A DNA stretch of 55,151 nucleotides from Elioraea sp051860475 (GTDB lineage Bacteria > Pseudomonadota > Alphaproteobacteria > Acetobacterales > Acetobacteraceae). Under the pieces are notes generated by a model that searched no databases, was not told the origin of the DNA, and saw only the letters and a list, made by a program, of their open reading frames with translations. Positions 17,615 through 26,377 of the stretch are shown piece after piece. A program made the translations under genes and the position numbers. The first letter of the stretch is position 1. Every line of letters starts with the position of its first letter. The stretch covers positions 1 through 55,151 of the forward strand of contig NZ_JBHYDW010000015.1 in the NCBI RefSeq assembly GCF_051860475.1, written 5' to 3'.

Positions 17615-18997
17615 GTGACCGACAGGACGACCCTGCATGCGCCCTGGGCGCTGCTGCCCGGCGGCTGGGCACGCGATGTCGCGATCACGGTCGCGCCCGA
17701 CGGAACGATCGGCGCGGTCGCGGCCGACGCGCCGTGCGGCAGCGCGGTGCCCCTCGCCGGCCCCGTGCTGCCCGGCATGACGAACCTGCACAGCCATGCC
17801 TTCCAGTACGCGATGGCCGGGCTCGCCGAGACGCGCAGCCCCTCGGGCGAGGATCACTTCTGGTCCTGGCGCGAGACCATGTACCGGTTTCTCGCGCGCC
17901 TCACTCCCGATGACGTCGAGGCGATCGCGGCGCAGCTCTGCGTCGCGCTGCTGAAGGGCGGCTTCACCGCCGTGGTCGAGTTCCACTATCTCCAGGCCGA
18001 CATCGCCGGCGCGCCCTACGCCGATCCGGCGGAGATGGCCTGGCGCATCCTTGCCGCGGCCCGACAGGCGGGGATCGCGCGCACGATCCTGCCGAGCCTC
18101 TACCGGCACGGCGGCTTCGGCCGGCCGCCAGGCGAGGGCCAGCGTCGCTTCCTCCTGCCGGCCGAGAGCGTGCTCGACATCATCGCCGCGCTGCGTCGCG
18201 AGGCCGCGTCCGACCCGCTGCTGCGCGTCGGCGCCGCGCCGCACTCCCTGCGCGCGGTGACGGTGGAGGAACTCGGGGCGTTCGCCGCGGCGGTCCGGCG
18301 CGCCGACCCGGCTGCGCCGCTGCACATCCACGCCGCCGAGCAGCCACGCGAGGTCGAGGAGTGCCGCGCCACGACGGGGCAGCGCCCGGTCGAACGGCTG
18401 CTCGCGCATCTGCCGGTCGATCGGCGCTGGTGCGTGGTCCACGCGACGCACATGGACGCGGCGGAGACGGCGGCGCTCGCGGCGACCGGCGCGGTCGCCG
18501 GGCTGTGTCCGACCACCGAGGGCAATCTCGGCGACGGGGTGTTCCCGTTCCTCGGCTGGCGTGCGGCCGGCGGGGCGTTCGGCATCGGCACGGACAGTCA
18601 TGTCGGCACCGATGCGGCCGGCGAACTGCGCATGCTGGAATACGCGCAGCGGCTGCGGCATCTGCGGCGTGCGGTCGGTGCGAGCCCAGAACAGCCCTCC
18701 AGCGGCACCGCGCTCTGGTCCGCCGCCGCTTCGTCAGGCGCGCAGGCAGCGGCGCAGCCCACCGGCGCGATCGCCCCCGGCCGTCGTGCGGATCTGGTCG
18801 TGCTCGACGGCGCGCATCCGATGCTCGCCGGCCGCGACGGTGCGGCGATCGGCGACACGCTCGTGTTCGCGCCCGCGCCAGGGCTCGTGCGCGACGTCCA
18901 TGTCGCCGGCCGTCGGGTCATCGTCGCTGGACATCACGCGGACGAGGAGGCGATCGCCACGCGCTTCGCCGTGACGATGCGCTGCCTGCTCGCCTGA
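17615..18997 (+). CDS. hutF: formimidoylglutamate deiminase HutF
   Basis: Amidohydrolase-fold enzyme (460 residues) that hydrolyses N-formimidoyl-L-glutamate to N-formyl-L-glutamate and ammonia in the five-step histidine degradation route. Metal-site and substrate motifs: LPGMTNLHSHAFQ, GEDHFWSWRETMYRF, EFHYLQ, IHAAEQPREVEEC, HATHMDA, PTTEGNLGDG and IGTDSHVG; these fit HutF better than the related TRZ/ATZ hydrolases. The start is GTG 17615 after GGGAG. No hutH, hutU, hutI or hutG is in the window, so the rest of the pathway is elsewhere. Divergent from hyuA; convergent with the next gene with only two bases between stops. Confidence 0.9.
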   Translation: MTDRTTLHAPWALLPGGWARDVAITVAPDGTIGAVAADAPCGSAVPLAGPVLPGMTNLHSHAFQYAMAGLAETRSPSGEDHFWSWRETMYRFLARLTPDDVEAIAAQLCVALLKGGFTAVVEFHYLQADIAGAPYADPAEMAWRILAAARQAGIARTILPSLYRHGGFGRPPGEGQRRFLLPAESVLDIIAALRREAASDPLLRVGAAPHSLRAVTVEELGAFAAAVRRADPAAPLHIHAAEQPREVEECRATTGQRPVERLLAHLPVDRRWCVVHATHMDAAETAALAATGAVAGLCPTTEGNLGDGVFPFLGWRAAGGAFGIGTDSHVGTDAAGELRMLEYAQRLRHLRRAVGASPEQPSSGTALWSAAASSGAQAAAQPTGAIAPGRRADLVVLDGAHPMLAGRDGAAIGDTLVFAPAPGLVRDVHVAGRRVIVAGHHADEEAIATRFAVTMRCLLA

Positions 18998-18999
18998 CG

Positions 19000-20514
19000 T
19001 CAGCGCAGCGCCGTCTCCGCGGTGATCGGCGGGGCGAGGTTCATGGCCCCCTCGAGCGCGTAGCCGAGTGCCACGCGGCTGCTCCGGACCCAGACCTGGC
19101 GCAGGTCATAGAGCGGCAGCGAGCACGCCGCCTCCATGATCTTGCGCTGCGCGGTCGCCCAGAGCGCGGCCTGCTTCTCCGGGTCAGGCTCGCTGCGCGC
19201 GGCGTCGATCTCGGCATCGGCGGCGCTGCAATGGGCGAAGTTCAGCGACATGGTCGGCTGCCCGGGAGCCGAGCGCGAGTGGTAGAACTGCGTCAGATAG
19301 GAATCCGCGACCGGGAACCGCGCCGCGCCATAGAATGTCATCTGCGAGAGGTCCTGGCGGATGCGCGCGTGGTAGGTCGCGTGCTCGACCACGTCCGCCT
19401 CCAGCGTGATGCCCACGCGGCGAAGCTGTGCCTGGATCACCTCCATGATCGGCAGTTGCGCCGTGATCGAAGAGACCACCGCCTTCAGTGTGATGCCCTG
19501 CGGATGCCCCGCCTCGGCGAGCAGCGCGCGCGTGCGCGCCGGGTCGTGCGGATAGGTGGGCACATCGGTGATGGCGCCGAGATAGCCGGGCGGCACCGGG
19601 GAGGGCCAGAGCTGCGCGACATCCGGCCCGACGAAGCGCACGATCCCCGGCACGTCGATCGCGTGGATCACGGCGCGGCGCACGCGGATGTCGTCGAGCG
19701 GCGCGCTTCGGGTGTTGAGCAGCAGAGTGCGGAATTCGCCCGGACCGAACACCTCCACCACCGTGTTCGGCGCCTGCTTCATCCGCTCCACCCAGCGCTG
19801 CTCGCGCCGGCCGATGAACAGGTCGAGCTCGCCGGCGGTATAGGCGAGCTCGCGTGTCTGGTCGGACGGGATGAAGCGCACATGCACGCCGGCAAGCTTC
19901 GGCGTGCCGCGGAAATGCTGCGCGTGCGCGACCAGCCGGAGCCCGCCCGGCTCGACCGCCTCGAACTGGAACGGCCCCGTGCCGACCGGGCGCTGCGCGA
20001 AGTCGCCGGTCTCGGCCGCGCGCTTCGAGACGATCATGCCGCCGTGGTAGTTCGCGAGCAGGCCGAGCGCGCTGGGCACGGGCTGGCGGAACACCACGCG
20101 CACGGTCCGCGGATCGACCACCTCGACAGCAGCGAGATCGCGGTAGTCGCCGGCGAAGGCCGAACTCTCGGCGGTCGCGGCACGGCGGATCGAGAATGCG
20201 ACGTCCTCCGCGGTCAGCGTGCCCATGCCGTGGTGGAACTGCACGCCCTCGCGCAGCGTGAAGGTCCAGGCGAGCCCGTCGGCGCTGCGCTCCCAGCGCT
20301 CGGCGAGATCGGGCTCGAGCGTGCCGGGATCGGCCGAGCCGGGCGGGAAGCGCACCAGCCCGTCGAACATCCAGCTCGCCGGGCCCTTGTCGGGCGTGGC
20401 GGTGGCGCGGTGCGGATCGAGCGTGCCCGTCTGCTGGCCGATCTGACCCACCCGCAGCGTCTGCGCCGCGGCCGGCGTGGCGAGCAGGGCCAAGGCGAGG
20501 ACGATCCGCAGCAT
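19000..20514 (-). CDS. ABC transporter substrate-binding protein (SBP_bac_5), paralogue of the one at 28905
   Basis: Periplasmic binding protein of 504 residues with a Sec signal (MLRIVLALALLATPAAA, cleavage before QTL). I place the start at ATG 20514 because GGGAGG lies 6 bases upstream; the much longer open frame upstream is a shadow of the divergent operon. Strong similarity to the binding protein at 28905-30461 is visible throughout, for example WMFDGLVRFPPGS vs WMFNGLVRFKPGS, EPDLAERWE in both, TAEDVAFS in both, and FYGAARFPVADSYLTQFYH vs YYGAARFPIADIYLTQFYH. It has no permease or ATPase of its own nearby on its strand, so it probably feeds the importer encoded by the divergent operon. 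Confidence 0.9.
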   Translation of the reverse strand: MLRIVLALALLATPAAAQTLRVGQIGQQTGTLDPHRATATPDKGPASWMFDGLVRFPPGSADPGTLEPDLAERWERSADGLAWTFTLREGVQFHHGMGTLTAEDVAFSIRRAATAESSAFAGDYRDLAAVEVVDPRTVRVVFRQPVPSALGLLANYHGGMIVSKRAAETGDFAQRPVGTGPFQFEAVEPGGLRLVAHAQHFRGTPKLAGVHVRFIPSDQTRELAYTAGELDLFIGRREQRWVERMKQAPNTVVEVFGPGEFRTLLLNTRSAPLDDIRVRRAVIHAIDVPGIVRFVGPDVAQLWPSPVPPGYLGAITDVPTYPHDPARTRALLAEAGHPQGITLKAVVSSITAQLPIMEVIQAQLRRVGITLEADVVEHATYHARIRQDLSQMTFYGAARFPVADSYLTQFYHSRSAPGQPTMSLNFAHCSAADAEIDAARSEPDPEKQAALWATAQRKIMEAACSLPLYDLRQVWVRSSRVALGYALEGAMNLAPPITAETALR

Positions 20515-20541
20515 GCACACCTCCCGGTTCCGATCGACGGC

Positions 20542-20570
20542 TTGCAGGCTAGGGCGGCGCGCCGGATACT
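20542..20570 (+). promoter_or_regulatory. candidate promoter of the dehydrogenase/importer operon (leaderless)
   Basis: TTGCAG (20542-20547), 17-base spacer, GATACT (20565-20570). Transcription would begin at or within a few bases of the tandem ATGs 20575/20578, and no ribosome site precedes them, so the message may be leaderless. The spacer holds a perfect 10-base palindrome at 20555-20564. Confidence 0.45.
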
Positions 20571-20574
20571 GCAA
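20546..20574 (-). promoter_or_regulatory. candidate promoter of the divergent binding-protein gene
   Basis: On the minus strand TTGCAG (20574-20569), 17-base spacer, TAGCCT (20551-20546). It occupies nearly the same bases as the plus-strand promoter, so RNA polymerase should be able to use only one at a time. The binding-protein gene then has a leader of about 30 bases with GGGAGG. Confidence 0.4.
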
Positions 20575-21690
20575 ATGATGGCGGAGCGTTTTGATGTCGC
20601 GGTGATCGGCGGGGGCATGGTGGGCTCCGCCATCGCCCTCGGCTGCGCACGGCGCGGTGCGCGCGTGGTGCTGCTCGACGAGGGCGACGTGGCGCTGCGG
20701 GCGGCGCGCGGCAATTTCGGCCTGGTCTGGAGCCAGGGCAAGGGCGACGGCATGCCGGCCTACGCCACCTGGACGCGCGAGAGCCTGCGCCGGTGGGATG
20801 CGTTCGCCGAGGCGATGAGCGGTGCTGCCGGCACCGATATCGGCTTCCGCCGCAAGGGCGGCCTGATCTTCACCCTCGGCGAGCGGGAATGGGAACAGCG
20901 CGTCGAGGATGTGCGGCGGCTGCACAACCAGATCGGCGGTGCCTCGACGCCGGTGCGGATGCTGGATCGGCGCGAGCTCGAGGCGCTGATCCCCGGCACG
21001 CCGCTGGGCCCACGCGTGCTCGGCGCCTCGCTCGCGCCCGAGGACGGCGACGTCAATCCGCTGCTGCTGCTGCGGGGGATGCATGCGGCCTTCCGTGCCG
21101 CCGGCGGCGACCATCGTCCCGGCGCAGCGGTGGAGGCGGTGCGGCCCGGCTTCACCGTGCATCGCGGGGACGGGACGATCGAGGCCGATCGCGTGGTGAT
21201 CGCCGCGGGGCTCGGCACGCCGAAGCTCGCGGCCATGCTCGGCATGCCGGTCGCGGTGCATCCGGTGCGTGGGCAGAACATGGTCACCGAGCGGCTGCCG
21301 CCGATGCTGCCCCTGCCGGCGAGCGCGATCCGCCAGACCGCCGAGGGCGTGGTGCAGATCGGCGTCAGCTACGAGGAGAACCTGTGGGAGACCGCGACGA
21401 CCGTGAAGGATCTCGCGCGCATGGCCGCGCGCGCGGTGCAGGTGCTGCCGCCGCTGTCGCGCGCGCGGATGGTGCGCGCCTGGGGCGCGCTCCGGCCGAT
21501 GACGCCGGACCGCTATCCGATCTACGCCCGGTCGCGCACGCATCGCGGCGCCTATGTCGCGGTGTGCCACTCGGGGGTGACGCTGGCGGCCGCGCATGCC
21601 GGCCCGCTGGCGGAGGCGATTCTCGCCGGGCGGCTGCCCGATCTCGTCGCCGAGCTCGGGCCGGAACGGTTCCATGCTGACGCGGCCTGA
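20575..21690 (+). CDS. FAD-dependent oxidoreductase, DAO family (beta subunit, HcnC / D-hydroxyproline dehydrogenase type), set 1
   Basis: A 371-residue DAO-fold flavoprotein. The N-terminal dinucleotide-binding motif is DVAVIGGGMVGSAIALGCAR and the acidic strand end is VVLLDE. The segment AARGNFGLVWSQGKG followed by YATW is characteristic of beta subunits of heterotrimeric hydrogen cyanide synthase and D-hydroxyproline dehydrogenase. The C-terminus has GALRPMTPDRYPIYA. These enzymes oxidise a C-N bond of an amino or imino acid. It is followed by a [2Fe-2S] protein and an FAD/BFD protein, the beta-gamma-alpha order seen for D-hydroxyproline dehydrogenases. Start at 20575 or 20578 without a ribosome site. 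First gene of a long operon reaching 33395. Confidence 0.87.
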   Translation: MMAERFDVAVIGGGMVGSAIALGCARRGARVVLLDEGDVALRAARGNFGLVWSQGKGDGMPAYATWTRESLRRWDAFAEAMSGAAGTDIGFRRKGGLIFTLGEREWEQRVEDVRRLHNQIGGASTPVRMLDRRELEALIPGTPLGPRVLGASLAPEDGDVNPLLLLRGMHAAFRAAGGDHRPGAAVEAVRPGFTVHRGDGTIEADRVVIAAGLGTPKLAAMLGMPVAVHPVRGQNMVTERLPPMLPLPASAIRQTAEGVVQIGVSYEENLWETATTVKDLARMAARAVQVLPPLSRARMVRAWGALRPMTPDRYPIYARSRTHRGAYVAVCHSGVTLAAAHAGPLAEAILAGRLPDLVAELGPERFHADAA

Positions 21691-21973
21691 TCCCGGTGGG
21701 GTGACGATCCTGTTCGAGGACGCACCGATCCGCGCGCGCGAGGGCGAGAGCGTCGCCTCGGCGCTGCTCGCCGCCGGCATCCTTGCCTTTCGCACGACCG
21801 CGGTCTCCGGCGCGCCGCGCGGGCCGTTCTGCATGATGGGGGCGTGTTTCGACTGCCTCGCCGTGGTGGACGGCGTGGGCGGCGTGCAGACCTGCCTCGT
21901 GCCGGTGCGCGAGGGGATGCGCGTGGAACGCCAGCACGGCGTGCGCGATGTCGCGGCCGAGGATGCGGCATGA
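21674..21973 (+). CDS. (2Fe-2S)-binding small subunit (HcnA / gamma-subunit type), set 1
   Basis: A 99-residue protein with a single ferredoxin-like [2Fe-2S] site: C53, C58, C61 and C74 (C-x4-C-x2-C-x12-C) in PFCMMGACFDCLAVVDG and VQTCL. This is the pattern of the small subunit of opine oxidase, hydrogen cyanide synthase and sarcosine-oxidase-like complexes, where it passes electrons between flavins. The ATG at 21674 lies inside the end of the upstream gene (17-base overlap); earlier in-frame Mets give sequence without family resemblance. The stop overlaps the next gene as ATGA, pointing to stoichiometric co-translation with the alpha subunit. Confidence 0.88.
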   Translation: MLTRPDPGGVTILFEDAPIRAREGESVASALLAAGILAFRTTAVSGAPRGPFCMMGACFDCLAVVDGVGGVQTCLVPVREGMRVERQHGVRDVAAEDAA

Positions 21974-23328
21974 GGGTCGATCTCGCGGTCATCGGCGCCG
22001 GCCCGGCCGGCATCGCCGCGGCGACCGAGGCGCGCGCGCATGGGCTCTCGGTCGTGGTGCTCGACGAGAACCCCGCGCCCGGCGGGCGGATCTGGCAGGC
22101 GATCGAGGCGCGCGCGGCGAAGGACGGCGACGACCGCGCGGCACAGGAGGCCGTGCGGGCCTTCCGGGCGTGCGGCGCCGAGGCGCGGTTCGGCGCGACG
22201 GTCTGGTGCGTCGAGCCCGAGGGTCGCGTCTATTGGAGCGAGCAGGGCCGCGCGCGCGATGCCGAGGCGGCGCAGGTGCTGATCGCGACCGGCGCGACGG
22301 AGCGGCCGATGCCGATCCCGGGCTGGACCCTGCCGGGCGTGATGACCGTCGGGGCAGCGCAGATCGCGCTGAAGACGGGCGGCCTCGTCCCGTCGGGCGA
22401 TATCTGGCTCGCCGGCCAGGGGCCGCTGCTGCTGCTCTATGCGACGCAGGCGCTCGCCGCGGGCGGACGCATCGCCGGCGTGCTCGACCTCGCCGACCCG
22501 GGCGGGCGGCGGCGCGCGCTCGCGCATCTGCCGGGCGCGCTGCGGGCGCCGTCCTATCTCGCGCGCGGGCTGGTGTGGCGGCTCGCGCTCCGCCGCGCTG
22601 GCGTGCCCTGGATCCGCGCGACGGATGTGCGTGCCGAGGGCGAGGGGCGGCTCGAGCGCATCCGCTCCGTCGCCGACGGCGCGGTGCACACCAGACCCGC
22701 CTCGCTGCTGCTGCTGCATGACGGCGTGATCCCCTCGGTGCAGATCACCCGCGCGCTCGGCTGCGCGCATGTCTGGGACGAGGCGCAGCGCTGCTGGAAG
22801 CCGGCGACCGATGCGTGGGGCCGCAGCAGCCACGCGCGGATCGTGATCGCCGGCGACGGGGCTGGGATCGGCGGGGCCGCAGTCGCGCAGCTCTCCGGCC
22901 GCATCGCCGCCCTCGGCATCGCCGCCGCGCTCGAACGGCTCACCGAGGCGGCCCGCGACAGCGCCGCTGCCCCGCTCGTCGCGGCGCGGGCGAGGCACCT
23001 GGCCGTGCGCCCGTTCCTCGATGCGCTGTTCGCGCCGCTGCCGATTGAACCGGATGACGACACCATCCTCTGCCGCTGCGAGGAGGTGACGGCGGGACGC
23101 GTGCGCGAGGCCGTCTCGCTCGGCTGCCTTGGCGCGAACCAGCTCAAGTCGTTCACCCGCGCCGGCATGGGGCCGTGCCAGGGGCGGATGTGCGGACCGA
23201 CGGTCGCGGCGGTGATCGCGGCCGCGCGTGGCGTGAAGGTGCAGGAGGTCGAGCCCTACCGGCTGCGCTTCCCGACCAAGCCGCTGACGCTCGGTGAGCT
23301 CGCCGCGCTGCACGAGACCGTGCAATGA
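21970..23328 (+). CDS. FAD/NAD(P)-binding oxidoreductase with C-terminal BFD-like [2Fe-2S] domain (alpha subunit), set 1
   Basis: A 452-residue subunit of the opine-oxidase alpha / HcnB type. It has an N-terminal nucleotide-binding motif (LAVIGAGPAGIAAATEAR) with DENPAPGGRIWQ, a central LIATGATERPMPIPGWTLPG, and a second dinucleotide motif at VIAGDGAGIGGA. Near the C-terminus four cysteines (C368, C370, C403, C408; C-x-C-x32-C-x4-C) in CRCEEVTAG and GMGPCQGRMCG match a bacterioferritin-associated-ferredoxin-like cluster domain. In characterised relatives this subunit holds a flavin and hands electrons to an acceptor. Overlaps both neighbours by four bases. Clear paralogue of the gene at 26374. 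Confidence 0.9.
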   Translation: MRVDLAVIGAGPAGIAAATEARAHGLSVVVLDENPAPGGRIWQAIEARAAKDGDDRAAQEAVRAFRACGAEARFGATVWCVEPEGRVYWSEQGRARDAEAAQVLIATGATERPMPIPGWTLPGVMTVGAAQIALKTGGLVPSGDIWLAGQGPLLLLYATQALAAGGRIAGVLDLADPGGRRRALAHLPGALRAPSYLARGLVWRLALRRAGVPWIRATDVRAEGEGRLERIRSVADGAVHTRPASLLLLHDGVIPSVQITRALGCAHVWDEAQRCWKPATDAWGRSSHARIVIAGDGAGIGGAAVAQLSGRIAALGIAAALERLTEAARDSAAAPLVAARARHLAVRPFLDALFAPLPIEPDDDTILCRCEEVTAGRVREAVSLGCLGANQLKSFTRAGMGPCQGRMCGPTVAAVIAAARGVKVQEVEPYRLRFPTKPLTLGELAALHETVQ

Positions 23329-24442
23329 CCTCGCGCGCAGTGGTGATCGGCGGCGGGCTGCACGGGCTCTCGACGGCGCTGCATCTCGCGCGCGCCGGCT
23401 GGCCCGTCACGGTGCTGGAGCGGCGCCATGTCGGGCGGCACTCCTCGGGCGTCAATGCCGGCGGCGTGCGCCGCCTCGGACGCGATCTGCGCGAGATCGC
23501 GCTGTCGCAGGTGGCGCACGAGATGTGGACGAACCTGCCCGCGCTGGTCGGCGACGATGGCGGGTTCCGCCCCTCGGGCCAGGTGAAGGTGGCGGAGAGC
23601 GAGGCGGATCTCGCCAAGCTCGAACGCCGCGAAGCCGAGGTGCGCGCGCTCGGCTGGTCGCACGAGGAGGTGGTCGATCGCGCCGAGACGCGGCGGCTGC
23701 TGCCCGCGGTCGCGCCGCACGTGGTCGGCGCGCTGGTGGTGCGCGATGACGGTGCGGCCGATCCGATGCGCACGGTGATGGCGTTCCGGCGCGCCGCCAC
23801 GGAAGCCGGGGCGGTGATCGAGGAGGGCGCGGGTGTCGTTGCGCTCGAACGCACCGGCTCGGGCCGCCTGCGCGTGGTCACCGAGCGCGGCGCGTGGGAG
23901 GCCGAGCGGGTCGCCAACTGCGCCGGCGCCTGGGCGACGGTGATCGCGGGCATGGCCGGCGAGACGATCCGCTGCGGCGTGAAGTCGTCGATGATGATCG
24001 TCACCGAACGCCTGCCGCGCTTCGTCGAGCCGACCGTGGGATCGGCCTCACGCGCGCTGTCGTTCAAGCAGACGGACACGGGAACGGTGCTGATCGGCGG
24101 CGGCCATCAGGGCCGCGCCGATCTCGCGGCCGAGACGGCGGTGGTGGATTTCCGCAACCTCGCCAAGGCCGCGCGCATCGCCGCCGAGCTGTTTCCGCTG
24201 ATGCGCGGCGTGCGCATCGTGCGCAGCTGGTGCGGCATCGAGGCGCGCACGCCCGACGAGATCCCGGTGATCGGCGAGAGCACCACCTGCCCGGGCCTGG
24301 TCCACTCCTTCGGCTATTCCGGGCACGGCTTCCAGCTCGCCCCCGCCGCCGGCGCGGCGGTGGCCGAGATCATGATGCGCGGCACGACCAACCTGCCCGT
24401 CGCGCCCTTCGCGCCCGCGCGGCTGATCGAGACGGCGGCGGC

Positions 24443-24446
<4 letters not shown>
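23325..24446 (+). CDS. FAD-dependent oxidoreductase, DAO family (second DAO flavoprotein)
   Basis: A 373-residue DAO flavoprotein: AVVIGGGLHGLSTALHLAR at the N-terminus, SSGVNAGGVRRLGRD around residue 40, and a C-terminal FAD-contact region SWCGIEARTPDEIPVIG then FGYSGHGFQLAP. It resembles the DAO protein at 27741 (GVNxGGVR, SGHGF) more than the first one at 20575, so it belongs to the sarcosine/opine oxidase beta branch. It may be an alternative catalytic subunit for the set 1 gamma/alpha pair or act alone. Its ATG overlaps the alpha-subunit stop, and its own stop overlaps the ABC ATPase gene, both by four bases. Confidence 0.87.
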
Positions 24447-25412
<966 letters not shown>

Positions 25413-25420
<8 letters not shown>

Positions 25421-26108
25421 ACCGGACGGTCGCGTCGCGATGGTCTCGGGTGCTGCGCGCGGCATCGGTCGCGCGGTCGTGCTGCGGCTGCTGGAGAGCG
25501 GCTTCAGCGTCTCGGCCGGCGTGCGCGACCGGCACGACCTGCCCGCCTCGAACCGGTTGTTCTTGCATCGCTACGATGCCGAGGACCCGGTGAGCGCTGA
25601 TGCCTGGGCGGCCGCGACGGCCGAGCGTTTCGGCCGCATCGATGCCGTGGTGGCCGCGGCCGGAATCAACCCGGTGGCGCGACTGCTGGATGCCGACGAC
25701 ACCGCGCTCGACGCACTCTGGGCCGTGAATGTGAAGGGTCCGAAGCATCTTGTGCGCGCGGCCTGGCCGCATCTGGTCGCCTCGGGCAACGGGCGCGTCG
25801 CGATCCTCTCCTCGCTCTCCGGCAAGCGGGTGGCGAACGAGAACATGGGCTATGCGGCGAGCAAGTTCGCTGCCGTCGCGCTGACGCATGCGATCCGCCG
25901 CGAGGGCTGGGATCACGGCATCCGCGCCACCGCAATCTGCCCCGGCTTCGTCGACACCGACATGACCGCACATGTGACCAGGCACCCGCGCGCGCAGATG
26001 AGCCGGCCGGAGGACGTGGCCGCGCTGATCGAGACCGTGCTTCGCCTGCCCGCGCACGCCGTCGTCGCGGAGGTGCTGGTGAACTGCCGGCTGGAGCCGA
26101 CGCTGTGA
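25413..26108 (+). CDS. short-chain dehydrogenase/reductase (SDR)
   Basis: A 231-residue classical SDR with the cofactor motif SGAARGIGR (G13, G17, G19), the structural AAAGIN segment, the catalytic Ser in ILSSLSG, and YAASK (catalytic Tyr and Lys), then ICPGFVDTDM. The residue after the second strand (AGVRDRHDL) has an Arg rather than an acidic residue, which leans to NADPH but does not settle it. It sits between the two dehydrogenase sets and could reduce or oxidise the aldehyde/keto product of the flavin dehydrogenase. It overlaps both neighbours. Confidence 0.88.
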
Positions 26109-26377
26109 GACTGGTGCGCCGCGCCGACACCGAGCGCGCGCGCATCCTCTTCTCGCTCGACGGCGCGCCGGCGGAGGCGCTCGCCGGCGACACGCTGATG
26201 ACCGCGATCCTCACCAACGCCGGTCATCTGCGCACGAGCGAGTTCGGCGACGGCACGCGTGCCGGCTTCTGCTGGATGGGGGCGTGCCAGGACTGTTTCG
26301 TGTGGGTGGAGGGGCTCGGGCGCGTGCGCGCCTGCGCCACGTTGCTCGAACCCGGCATGGCGGTGCGGCGGGCATGA
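26105..26377 (+). CDS. (2Fe-2S)-binding small subunit (gamma-subunit type), set 2
   Basis: A 90-residue [2Fe-2S] protein with C56, C61, C64 and C77 (C-x4-C-x2-C-x12-C) in GFCWMGACQDCFVWVEG and VRACATL, the same spacing as the set 1 protein at 21674. The GTG start at 26105 overlaps the SDR stop (GTGA), and its stop overlaps the alpha-subunit ATG. It should bridge electrons between the set 2 flavoproteins at 26374 and 27741. Paralogous to, but clearly diverged from, the set 1 copy, which argues against a recent duplication. Confidence 0.88.
   Translation: MRLVRRADTERARILFSLDGAPAEALAGDTLMTAILTNAGHLRTSEFGDGTRAGFCWMGACQDCFVWVEGLGRVRACATLLEPGMAVRRA

Noticed and set aside
18361..21690. 1,109-codon plus-strand frame as a long fusion
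   Set aside because: The first 700 codons are shadows of hutF and of the minus-strand binding protein; the real DAO gene starts at 20575.
19000..23325. 1,441-codon minus-strand frame as one giant protein
   Set aside because: Only the part from 20514 downward is a binding protein with signal peptide and ribosome site; the rest is antisense to the set 1 dehydrogenase genes.
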